Both the position numbers and the translations under genes were made by a program. Under the pieces are notes generated by a model. It made no database searches. It had not been told where the DNA came from and was given only the letters and a program-made list of their open reading frames with translations. Of a stretch of DNA of 64,000 nt, positions 57,682 to 64,000 are shown one piece after another. The stretch comes from Streptomyces sp. PsTaAH-137 (lineage in GTDB: Bacteria > Actinomycetota > Actinomycetes > Streptomycetales > Streptomycetaceae), in contig NZ_QLLY01000001.1 of the NCBI RefSeq assembly GCF_003259365.1, positions 742,888-806,887 on the forward strand, in the 5' to 3' direction. Numbering within the stretch: the stretch's first letter is position 1; each line of letters opens with the position of its first letter.

Positions 57682-59052
57682 TCAGCCGGGGAGCTGCACC
57701 ACGAAGCGCGCACCGTCCGTGTACGAGTCGTCGTGCCACACCCGCCCGCCCGCCGACCGGGTCAGGCGCCTCACGAGTGCCAGGCCGAGACCGGCCCCGT
57801 CGTGTCCGTCGACGGGGTCGGCCCGCTGCCCCGGCCGGAACAGCCGCGGCGCGAAATCCGGCGGTACACCGGCCCCGTCGTCGCTCACCACGATGTCCAC
57901 ACCCCGGGGCGTCGCCCGCGCGGACAACGTCACTGCCGAGCGCGCGTGACGCAGCGCGTTCGCGTGCAGGGGGCTGACGATGCGTTCCACCACGGTCTCG
58001 GCCACACCGGCCCGCAACGCCGCGTCCACCTCGACGAACGTGTGCACACCGGCGTGGACCTCGGCGTCGGCCAGCCGGTTCAGCACCCGGTCCACCCGGC
58101 ACGTCCCCGGTGTGTCCGGGGCGGTGTCGGCGGTGGCCCGCGACTGGTCGAGGAGGGTGTCGCAGATGGTCCGCATCGACGCGGCCGCAGCTTCGATCAC
58201 GGCGTGCGCGCGCAGGGTCTCGGACGGGCTGCGCGGGCGGGTCCGCCAGAGATCGAGTTCCGCCACGATACGGGCGAGCGGTGTGCGCAGCTCGTGCGAC
58301 AGCTCCGCGGTCAGCTGCTGCTCGTGCCGCAGCACGCTGCGTATCCGGTCCAGCAGGGCGTCCAGCGACACACCCAGGTGACGCAGTTCCTCCGGGGCCG
58401 TCGGCGAGGCCAGACGCGTCGTCGAGGAGACGGCGCTCCACCGGGCGGCCCGCTCGGTCATGTCGGTCACGGGACGCAGGGCACGGCCGACCGACAGACG
58501 TGTGAGCACATAGGTGCAGGCCAGCATCACCACGCCGAACGCCACACATCCCGTCAGGAGGGCGTCCATGGAGCTCGCGTACGGAGTCATGTCGACGGCC
58601 GCCACCGCCACGACGCCGGTGCCGCGCGGCGACACGTCCTGGGCGCACAGCCGCCATCCCTCCTGCCCGTCCGGACCGGCGGTCGTCACGCACGCGGGTC
58701 CGGTGCCGTCCGCGATCCGTCGGGCCACCCGGGCGAGGGTGTGACGGCGCCGGGCGCTCGCCGGCTGCTCCACCGTGCGGGACCCGTCGTAGACCCACAC
58801 GTTGGAGTCGAGGATCTCGTCGTGGGACGTCTCCCGCACACGTACCTGACGGCCCGACATCTCGATGGTCGAGGCGACGGCGGCGAGCGTGCCGCGCAGG
58901 CGGTCGTCCGCCTGGGACAGAAGGTGCCGCTCCGCGACGGCGTCGAAGGCGACGGTGAGCGTCGTCAGGAGCAGGGCCGCGGCGGTCACGGCCACCAGGG
59001 CCAGCCGCCCCCGCAGCGTCCGCGGAACGAGCAGGCGCGGGACCGGACTCAT
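57682..59052 (-). CDS. Two-component sensor histidine kinase
   Basis: A 456-residue membrane kinase. The first helix is LALVAVTAAALLLTTLTVAF, the second about 165-187 (ALLTGCVAFGVVMLACTYVLT), with an extracytoplasmic loop holding a conserved-looking GWRLCAQDVSP. HAMP follows, then HisKA with LSHELRTPLARI and HATPase_c with the GAGLGLALVRRL box. The asparagine box is HANALRHA, a variant of the usual HNAxRH. Its start overlaps the response-regulator stop by four bases. Confidence 0.92.
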   Translation of the reverse strand: MSPVPRLLVPRTLRGRLALVAVTAAALLLTTLTVAFDAVAERHLLSQADDRLRGTLAAVASTIEMSGRQVRVRETSHDEILDSNVWVYDGSRTVEQPASARRRHTLARVARRIADGTGPACVTTAGPDGQEGWRLCAQDVSPRGTGVVAVAAVDMTPYASSMDALLTGCVAFGVVMLACTYVLTRLSVGRALRPVTDMTERAARWSAVSSTTRLASPTAPEELRHLGVSLDALLDRIRSVLRHEQQLTAELSHELRTPLARIVAELDLWRTRPRSPSETLRAHAVIEAAAASMRTICDTLLDQSRATADTAPDTPGTCRVDRVLNRLADAEVHAGVHTFVEVDAALRAGVAETVVERIVSPLHANALRHARSAVTLSARATPRGVDIVVSDDGAGVPPDFAPRLFRPGQRADPVDGHDGAGLGLALVRRLTRSAGGRVWHDDSYTDGARFVVQLPG

Positions 59053-59711
59053 GAGAGGCGGTGCCCGATGCCTCGTTGGGTGTGGACGGTCAGGGCGCTG
59101 CCGGCCGTACGCAGTTTGCGTCGGAGCCGGCTCACGTACTGGTCGAGGGTGTTGTCGCTGACCCAGGCACCGTCCGGCCAGGCCGCCCGGAGGAGTTCGC
59201 GGCGGCGCACCAGCGTGCCGCCGGCCGCGACCAGCAGCGCCAGCAGGCGGAACTCGGTGGGGGAGAGCGGCACTTGACTGCCGTGCACGCTCGCGCTCAG
59301 CGAGATCGGGTCGATCTCGACATCACCCACGCACTGCTCCGGCGTGGGAGCGGCCCGCTTGATCAGCGCATGGGTACGGGCGATGAGTTCGCTGAGGTGG
59401 AAGGGCTTGCACAGGTAGTCGTCACCACCCGCGGAGAAGCCGGACAGCCGGTCGGTGAGATGCCCGCGGGCCGTCAGGAAGATGACCGGTGCGGTGATAC
59501 CGCGCGCCCGCAGAGCCTGGCACACGTCACGCCCGTCGGCATCGGGGAGCCCGACGTCCAGCACCACCGCCGCGATGGCGGCCGTGGCCAGTCTGAGAGC
59601 GGTGGCCCCGTCGGGAGCCGGGACCACCGTGTAGCCCTCCTCGGCGAGTCCCCGGCGCAGCACGTCTCGCAGCGCGTGGTCGTCCTCGACCACCAGGATC
59701 TTGTGGGTCAC
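59049..59711 (-). CDS. OmpR-family response regulator
   Basis: A 220-residue regulator: receiver domain (KILVVEDDHALR, phospho-acceptor in VVLDVGLPDADG, lysine in YLCKPFH) and winged-helix domain (VPLSPTEFRLLALLVAAGGTLV, NTLDQYVSRLRRKL). GTG 59711 follows GGGGAG and is preferred to TTG 59717. A BlaI-type dyad lies 50 bases upstream between it and the divergent HTH gene, so this two-component pair may be part of the BlaI regulon. Confidence 0.92.
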   Translation of the reverse strand: MTHKILVVEDDHALRDVLRRGLAEEGYTVVPAPDGATALRLATAAIAAVVLDVGLPDADGRDVCQALRARGITAPVIFLTARGHLTDRLSGFSAGGDDYLCKPFHLSELIARTHALIKRAAPTPEQCVGDVEIDPISLSASVHGSQVPLSPTEFRLLALLVAAGGTLVRRRELLRAAWPDGAWVSDNTLDQYVSRLRRKLRTAGSALTVHTQRGIGHRLS

Positions 59712-59760
59712 CGGCAACTCCCCCCGCCCGGCGGGCAGATGTCTTTGATCACGCCTTATT

Positions 59761-59778
59761 GTCTACTATTATGTAGAC
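59761..59778. promoter_or_regulatory. BlaI-type dyad between response regulator and HTH gene
   Basis: GTCTAC-TATTAT-GTAGAC, a perfect inverted repeat of the same half-sites as the DedA and PAP2 operators, but single instead of double. Confidence 0.8.
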
Positions 59779-59851
59779 GCCAGTGGTGTGATTGCCGCAA
59801 CGGGGAGTCCCACACCGTGAACCGACCGTCCCGGCGCCGAAGGATCACCGC

Positions 59852-60226
59852 ATGTACAGGTCTCCCGAACGGGTAGCCGAGCTCATCCGGCGTGAGCGCG
59901 AGACGGATCCGCGGGTCCCGGTGGCCGATCTCGCGCAGCGGTACCGCGTCTCGCGCGCGGTGGTCCTCGCGGCCCTCGGTCTGCTCCCCGAGCCGACGCC
60001 CGTACGTGAACCCCGCCCCTTGCTGCTCGATCCCGTCACCGGCCTCATCGACGACATGCTGCGCCAGGAACTCGAGAGCGGAGTACGGCTGTCGAACCGG
60101 CGGATCCTGGAGCGCCTGGCGAGCGAGGCGGGTTTCGACGCCGCGTCGCTGTCCACCCTGCGCAACTACGTGCACCGGCGCCGTCCGGAGATTCGGCAGG
60201 ACGCCCGCGGTCACTCGGCGGGCTGA
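59852..60226 (+). CDS. HTH-containing hypothetical protein (124 aa)
   Basis: A basic protein with two helix-turn-helix-like parts. The first is RVPVADLAQRYRVSRAVVLAALG (residues about 22-44). The second, RLSNRRILERLASEAGFDAASLSTLRNYVHRRRPE (about 78-112), resembles the transposase-type HTH that IS21-like proteins carry. No catalytic DDE domain follows, so it is either a small DNA-binding protein or the remnant N-terminal part of a transposase. AAGGA precedes the ATG and a BlaI-type dyad lies 74 bases upstream. Confidence 0.65.
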   Translation: MYRSPERVAELIRRERETDPRVPVADLAQRYRVSRAVVLAALGLLPEPTPVREPRPLLLDPVTGLIDDMLRQELESGVRLSNRRILERLASEAGFDAASLSTLRNYVHRRRPEIRQDARGHSAG

Positions 60227-60410
60227 GCCGCCGACTGCCGGGCCGAGACCGCTGGGCGCCCGCGTTCCGGTGCCAGGAAGACGGCCATGACCGGGGCGAG
60301 GTACAGCAGCCAGACGGCGGCCTGGAGAACCGGGGATCGGGCTGGAGGTCGAAGGCGCCCGTGACGAGGGTGCCGCACCAGGAGCCGGATTTCGTGGCCG
60401 GGAGGCCCGA
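60211..60410 (-). pseudogene. FTR1/EfeU iron-permease remnant (frameshifted C terminus)
   Basis: Just after the M56 stop, the minus strand reads GTLVTGAFDLQPDPR in one frame and, from about 60330, VLQAAVWLLYLAPVMAVFLAPERG in another, ending at TGA 60211-60213. Together they resemble the last loop and helix of FTR1/EfeU ferrous-iron permeases. The rest of the gene is absent and a frameshift separates the two parts. The end overlaps the stop of the convergent HTH gene. Confidence 0.6.
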
Positions 60411-61352
60411 TCAGTCCGACGGGTTCTCGCCCTGCGCCACCTCGACGCCGCGATGCAGCCACACGGCCCCGCCGGCCGAGGAAATCCCGGCGGCCGTGCA
60501 CAGCAGGACCATCGCCAGGAGCGCCGGGGCGAGCCGTCGCACCGGCGCGGGGGCGAGCAGGGCCTTGACGCGGGCCGGTACGGGGCCGGTGGTCGCGCCC
60601 GGGGCCAGCACGGGTGCACCGGCCGCGCGAGGGGCGCTGTTCGCCGCGAGCGCCGCACGTCCCACGGCCCGGGCGGTCACGGCCCGATCGCCGCAGCGTC
60701 GGGCCGCCGCCTCGTCTGCCGCTCGCTCCGCGGCGAAGGACACCTGATGCGCGGTGGCGGCCAGTGCCGGATGGCACCATCCCGCCAGGTGCGCGACCGA
60801 GGTGAACAGATGGTGCTTCGCCCTGAGATGGGCCCGCTCGTGCGCGAGCAGCGCCTCCCGCTCGACGGGCCCCAGGGCTCGCAGCATGCCGGACGTCACC
60901 ACGATCCGGTCCGAACCGCCCGGCCCCCCTGGCAGCGCGAACGCGTCGGGGTGCGGATCGTCCACCACGCAGAGCCCTCCCGCCTCGGGCAGCCCCGCGA
61001 CGCGCGCCTGCGCGGCCCGCAGATGACTCACCTCGGACACCGCTCGGCGGGCACCCCGGCATGCCGCCAGGACGAGTGCGCCGGCGGCGAGCGCCGCGAT
61101 GCCGAGCACGAGCGAGCGCGGTCCGGCGGCCAGCGGGCGGACGAGATCGGCGAGCGCGCCGACCTGCGGCACGGACAGGGCAGCCGGCAGGACCAGCGCG
61201 CCCAGGCAGGCCACGACCCCCACGGCCAGCACGGCCGTGGCGCCGGTGACGGCCCACAGGGCGACGTCGGGGCGCACTCGGGACACGGCGCGCCTCGCCA
61301 GCGGGGGGAGGGCCCAGGGCAGCGCCAGGGGAATGAGCAGCAGGGCGATCAC
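60411..61352 (-). CDS. M56-family membrane metallopeptidase (BlaR1-like)
   Basis: A 313-residue membrane peptidase. N-terminal helices (LLLIPLALPWALPPLA; VTGATAVLAVGVVACLGALVLP), third helix near 80-100, the zinc site HERAH in LLAHERAHLRAKHH with a downstream glutamate in AERAADEAAARR, and a late helix (LAPALLAMVLLCTAAGIS). No sensor domain outside the membrane is seen. It is coupled to the BlaI gene (GTG start overlapping its stop). It should cleave or destabilise that repressor when activated. Confidence 0.92.
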   Translation of the reverse strand: MIALLLIPLALPWALPPLARRAVSRVRPDVALWAVTGATAVLAVGVVACLGALVLPAALSVPQVGALADLVRPLAAGPRSLVLGIAALAAGALVLAACRGARRAVSEVSHLRAAQARVAGLPEAGGLCVVDDPHPDAFALPGGPGGSDRIVVTSGMLRALGPVEREALLAHERAHLRAKHHLFTSVAHLAGWCHPALAATAHQVSFAAERAADEAAARRCGDRAVTARAVGRAALAANSAPRAAGAPVLAPGATTGPVPARVKALLAPAPVRRLAPALLAMVLLCTAAGISSAGGAVWLHRGVEVAQGENPSD

Positions 61353-61720
61353 GTGCCGTCTCCCTCCAGCAGGCGCCTGAGTTCGGCCTCGTCGTCGGCG
61401 CTGAGCCCCTGGACGAAGCGCGCCAGCACCATGCCGCGGTCGTCGTCCTGCTCCAGCTCCCGGCGCATCCGCCGGGCGGTCAGGCCGTGCGCGTCGTCGA
61501 CGGCGGAGTACAGAAAACCGCGCTTCCCCGGAGCGCGGCCCACCGCCCCCTTCTCATGGAGGCGCGCGAGCAGGGTGGCCACCGTGGTGCGGGCCAGCTC
61601 CTGCGGGATCGCCGCCCTCACCTGAGCCGCCGACAACGGCAGGCTCGACGCGCCCAGCGCGGCCAGCACGCTGGCCTCCAGCTCGCCGGCAGGTCTGCGC
61701 TCGCCGTCCGTCTCGCCCAT
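61349..61720 (-). CDS. BlaI/MecI/CopY-family transcriptional repressor
   Basis: A 123-residue repressor: PAGELEASVLAALGASSLPLSAAQVRAAI, the recognition region ARTTVATLLARLHEKGAVGRA, and FVQGLSADDEAELRRLL for dimerisation. Its own promoter region, shared with a divergent PAP2 gene, carries the double dyad at 61744-61780, so it is autoregulated and likely represses the phosphatase. It is about 45% similar by eye to the BlaI at 53710, so the two may compete for the same sites. Confidence 0.93.
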   Translation of the reverse strand: MGETDGERRPAGELEASVLAALGASSLPLSAAQVRAAIPQELARTTVATLLARLHEKGAVGRAPGKRGFLYSAVDDAHGLTARRMRRELEQDDDRGMVLARFVQGLSADDEAELRRLLEGDGT

Positions 61721-61743
61721 GGAACCGCTCCCTCCGCCTCGTC

Positions 61744-61780
61744 GTCTACAGTGAAGTAGACCGACTACCGAATTGTAGAC
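61744..61780. promoter_or_regulatory. Double BlaI-type operator between blaI and PAP2 gene
   Basis: GTCTAC-AGTGAA-GTAGAC (61744-61761) and GACTAC-CGAATT-GTAGAC (61763-61780), 19 bases apart, as at 52437-52473. The right dyad ends 16 bases before the PAP2 start codon and the left dyad 23 bases before the BlaI start. Confidence 0.9.
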
Positions 61781-61796
61781 GCAAGGGCGACGCCTG

Positions 61797-62432
61797 ATGC
61801 ACTCCACGACAATCCTGGCGGCAGCTCCCCAGGGCTACGACGGCTCCGGAATCGACGGGACGGCCCTCACGGACGTGGTCGACACCGCGCACCGGGCCCC
61901 GGCCTGGCTGGACGGCCTCGTGTCGGCGTACTCCAGCTACGGGCTGATTCTCTTCGGCGGACTCATGCTGCTCGGATGGTGGCGGGCCCGGCGTCAGGAC
62001 GCTCCGCACGCCCTGCGGGCTCTGGCTGCGCCCGTCCTCACCGTGATCGCCTTCGCCGGGAGCACGCTGCTGAAGCAGGGCGTGCACGAACTGCGGCCGT
62101 GCCAGTCCCTCCACGTGGTCACACTGGAGGCGTGTCCGGCTCCCGGCGACTGGTCGTTCCCCAGCAACCACGCCACCTTGGCCGCTGCCGCGGCCGTCGC
62201 CCTGTGGTTCGTATCGGCACGGCTCGGGGCCGTCGCGTCCGTGGCCGCGCTGTTGATGGCGGCCTCGCGCGTGTGGGTCGGGGCGCACTATCCGCACGAC
62301 GTCGTCGCGGGACTCGCCGTCGGCGCCGTCATCGCCCTGGCTCTGGCTCTTCCGCTGTCCCGGCGATCCCAGAGCCTGGCGGAGCTCGTCACCCGGACGC
62401 CGCTGCGCCCCCTGGTCGGCCTCGCAGCGTAG
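61797..62432 (+). CDS. PAP2-family lipid phosphatase
   Basis: A 211-residue membrane phosphatase with five or six helices. PAP2 motifs are LKQGVHELRPC (K...RP), WSFPSNHATLAAA with the catalytic histidine of SNH, and SRVWVGAHYPHDVVAG. The PSNH form resembles BcrC/YbjG-type undecaprenyl-pyrophosphate phosphatases. AAGGGCG precedes the ATG. The BlaI operator lies directly upstream, so expression is likely induced by the signal that activates the M56 peptidase. Confidence 0.92.
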   Translation: MHSTTILAAAPQGYDGSGIDGTALTDVVDTAHRAPAWLDGLVSAYSSYGLILFGGLMLLGWWRARRQDAPHALRALAAPVLTVIAFAGSTLLKQGVHELRPCQSLHVVTLEACPAPGDWSFPSNHATLAAAAAVALWFVSARLGAVASVAALLMAASRVWVGAHYPHDVVAGLAVGAVIALALALPLSRRSQSLAELVTRTPLRPLVGLAA

Positions 62433-62452
62433 ACAGGGCCACTTGGCCCAGC

Positions 62453-62612
62453 CGTCGGAGCCGTTGGCACAGGTGTTGCCGAACGCCGGGTCGGGCAGGT
62501 CGATCACGCCGGCTGCCGCGTGCGGCGCGGCCAATGTGAGGAAGCGGACGGCCTCCACGGCGCTGCCGCCGCCGATCGTCCGAGCGGGGTTGGTAGAGCT
62601 GGCGCGCGACAT
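62453..62612 (-). pseudogene. Remnant of a small secreted protein
   Basis: Reading the minus strand, an ATG-led frame gives VRFLTLAAPHAAAGVIDLPD, then PAFGNTCANGSDG, close to the signal-peptide end and GNTCAN start of short Cys-containing secreted proteins in Streptomyces. After this the frame runs into the convergent phosphatase gene, so the protein is cut short. Rest of 62433-62673 holds nothing else I can support. Confidence 0.35.
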
Positions 62613-62673
62613 CTCCCCTCCCTCGATGGCGTGACCGACCAATCCGAGGGCGGCGCGAGGACGGATTCCGGAC

Positions 62674-64000
62674 ATGAACGACGACGACTCATATCCCACA
62701 CCGCCGCGGGGCGTCCGGCGCCTGGCCCTCGGTGCGCTGAGCGGCCTCCTCGCCGGGTACGCGGCCATCGCGGTCGCCGAACTGGTCTCCGCGGCCGTAC
62801 GTCCCGAATCAGGGCCGGTCATCGCGGTGGGCGGAGCGGCGATCGACCGCACTCCGCCCGCCGTGAAGGACTGGGCGATCCGGCAGTTCGGCACCAACGA
62901 CAAACTCGTTCTGCAGCTCGGCATCCTTGCCGTCCTGACCGTACTGGCCCTCGTCCTGGGGGCGTTGGCGACGCGGTGGCGGCTGATCGGCTCGCTCGGC
63001 GTGCTCGCCTTCGGGGTGGTCGGGGCGCTGGCCGCCACGGGCCGGCCCGACTCGACCGGCGTCAGCGACGCGCTGCCGTCCGTGGTGGGTGCCGTGGTCG
63101 GTGCCTGCCTGCTGTACTGGCTGATCGGACGGCTGGGGCGGCCCCGCCGGGCGGCGCACGAACCCGCCGCGACCAGCACGGAACACGACGGTGATCAGGC
63201 CGAGGGCGGGGCGACCGCCGCACAGCCCGGCGGCGACGGGGGAGGGGCGGGGTGGGACCGGCGCGGCTTCATCCTCGCGGCCACCGCGGCGGCCGCCGCC
63301 TCCACCGGCGCGGGCCTCGCTGGGCGTGCCCTCAACGGGTCCCAGGGACAGAACGCGGTCGCCTCCCGCAAGGACATCGTGCTGCCCGCACCGTCGTCGA
63401 GGGCGGCTGCCGTGCCCAAGGGGGCCGCGCTGCGGATCAAGGACATCAGCCCGTTCATGACGCCCAACGGCGACTTCTACCGCGTCGACACCGCGCTCGT
63501 GGTGCCCAAGGTCGACGCCACGTCTTGGCGGCTGCGCATCCACGGCAAGGGAGTGACGCGAGAACGCACCCTGTCGTTCGACGACTTGCTGAAGATGCCG
63601 CTGATCGAACGGAACATCACCCTCACCTGCGTGTCCAACGAGGTCGGCGGCCCCTACGTCGGCAACGCCCGCTGGATCGGCGTCCGCCTGGCCGACCTGC
63701 TGAAGGAGTGCGGGGTGAAGCCGCCGTCCAAGGGCGGGCCCGCCGACCAGCTCGTGGCGCGCTCGGTGGACGGCATGACCATCGGCAGCCCGGTCGACGA
63801 CGTGATGGACGGCCGCGACGCGATGCTCGCCCTCGGGATGAACGGGCAGCCGCTGCCGTTCGAGCACGGCTTCCCGGTCCGCATGGTCGTCCCCGGCCTG
63901 TACGGGTATGTGTCGGCCTGCAAGTGGATCCAGGACATCGAGCTGACCACCTTCGACGCCTACGACTCGTACTGGGTCAAGCGGGACTGGGCGCAGAAGG
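62674..64000 (+). CDS. Membrane-anchored molybdopterin oxidoreductase (sulfite oxidase-like), N-terminal part
   Basis: Open to the window end, 442 codons visible. The first 150 residues have about four hydrophobic segments (LALGALSGLLAGYAAIAVAEL; LQLGILAVLTVLALVLGAL; IGSLGVLAFGVVGALAAT; VVGAVVGACLLYWLIG). A Tat-like second start WDRRGFILAATAAAAAS follows near 190. The molybdenum-binding domain then shows FYRVDTALVVPKVDATSWRL, the cofactor cysteine in ITLTCVSNEVGGP and GLYGYVSACKWI. The C-terminal Mo-co dimerisation domain is beyond the edge. The enzyme is held on the outer face of the membrane; substrate unknown. Confidence 0.9.
   Translation, partial: MNDDDSYPTPPRGVRRLALGALSGLLAGYAAIAVAELVSAAVRPESGPVIAVGGAAIDRTPPAVKDWAIRQFGTNDKLVLQLGILAVLTVLALVLGALATRWRLIGSLGVLAFGVVGALAATGRPDSTGVSDALPSVVGAVVGACLLYWLIGRLGRPRRAAHEPAATSTEHDGDQAEGGATAAQPGGDGGGAGWDRRGFILAATAAAAASTGAGLAGRALNGSQGQNAVASRKDIVLPAPSSRAAAVPKGAALRIKDISPFMTPNGDFYRVDTALVVPKVDATSWRLRIHGKGVTRERTLSFDDLLKMPLIERNITLTCVSNEVGGPYVGNARWIGVRLADLLKECGVKPPSKGGPADQLVARSVDGMTIGSPVDDVMDGRDAMLALGMNGQPLPFEHGFPVRMVVPGLYGYVSACKWIQDIELTTFDAYDSYWVKRDWAQK

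Noticed and set aside
59852..60226. Insertion sequence transposase
   Set aside because: There is an HTH of transposase type, but no catalytic domain, terminal inverted repeats or target duplication that I can see.
1..64000. tRNA, rRNA or riboswitch
   Set aside because: I looked through the intergenic regions and found no cloverleaf or known riboswitch core; a covariance-model search would be needed to be certain.

Overview
The window reads as a chromosomal segment of a Streptomyces or close relative. Third codon positions are almost all G or C, many genes start with GTG, and the lineage-typical small families DUF5707, DUF5133 and DUF6479 are present. So are a DasR-type site, DmdR/IdeR-type iron boxes and at least two rare TTA (bldA-type) codons. 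I see no rRNA, tRNA, CRISPR array, prophage or insertion sequence. The mix of catabolic, regulatory and stress genes, with several decayed fragments, suggests an accessory or arm-proximal region.

Layout, 1-11.7 kb: end of a MASE1 protein; a small orphan ORF; a secreted GH18 chitinase behind a DasR-like operator; an NB-ARC/AfsR-like ATPase; a Tat-exported sulfite-oxidase-like enzyme; a GNAT acetyltransferase; then a sulfur-type leader peptide followed by three flavin-dependent monooxygenases. A second leader peptide precedes a glutathionyl-hydroquinone-reductase-like gene. 11.7-20 kb: a sugar ABC importer plus GH38 alpha-mannosidase, divergent from a ROK repressor. 20-24 kb: LysR/DoxX pair, an MFS exporter and an iron-regulated siderophore-interacting protein. 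24-28 kb: IclR, DHDPS-like and enolase-superfamily enzymes with an MHS transporter, probably for a sugar acid. 28-34.6 kb: LysR/SDR, XRE-PNPOx, DUF5707, and a LysR-controlled pcaF-pcaI-pcaJ cluster completing the beta-ketoadipate pathway.

34.6-45.9 kb: a two-component system divergent from a flavinylation module (ferric-reductase-like flavoprotein, FMN-binding protein, ApbE), then phosphoketolase with an F420-type LLM enzyme. A decayed stretch follows, then an ANTAR/GAF regulator and a DUF5133 protein. 45.9-50.9 kb: a split LigD system (phosphoesterase, ligase, HhH protein and polymerase as separate coupled genes), a small basic protein, a SigB/F-type sigma factor and a DUF6479 protein.

51-64 kb is organised around BlaI-type regulation. 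A DedA-PAP2 operon, a two-component/HTH divergent pair and a BlaI-M56/PAP2 divergent pair carry the same operator (GTCTAC-N6-GTAGAC), and a second BlaI-M56 pair lies between them. Interspersed are an iron-siderophore binding protein, fragments of MATE, ABC-permease and FTR1/EfeU genes, a bile-acid-symporter-family gene, a DUF347 membrane protein and a membrane-anchored sulfite-oxidase-like protein that runs off the end. My working idea is that this block is a cell-envelope-stress regulon in which BlaI/M56 sensors control lipid-phosphate phosphatases and a DedA protein that could recycle undecaprenyl carriers.
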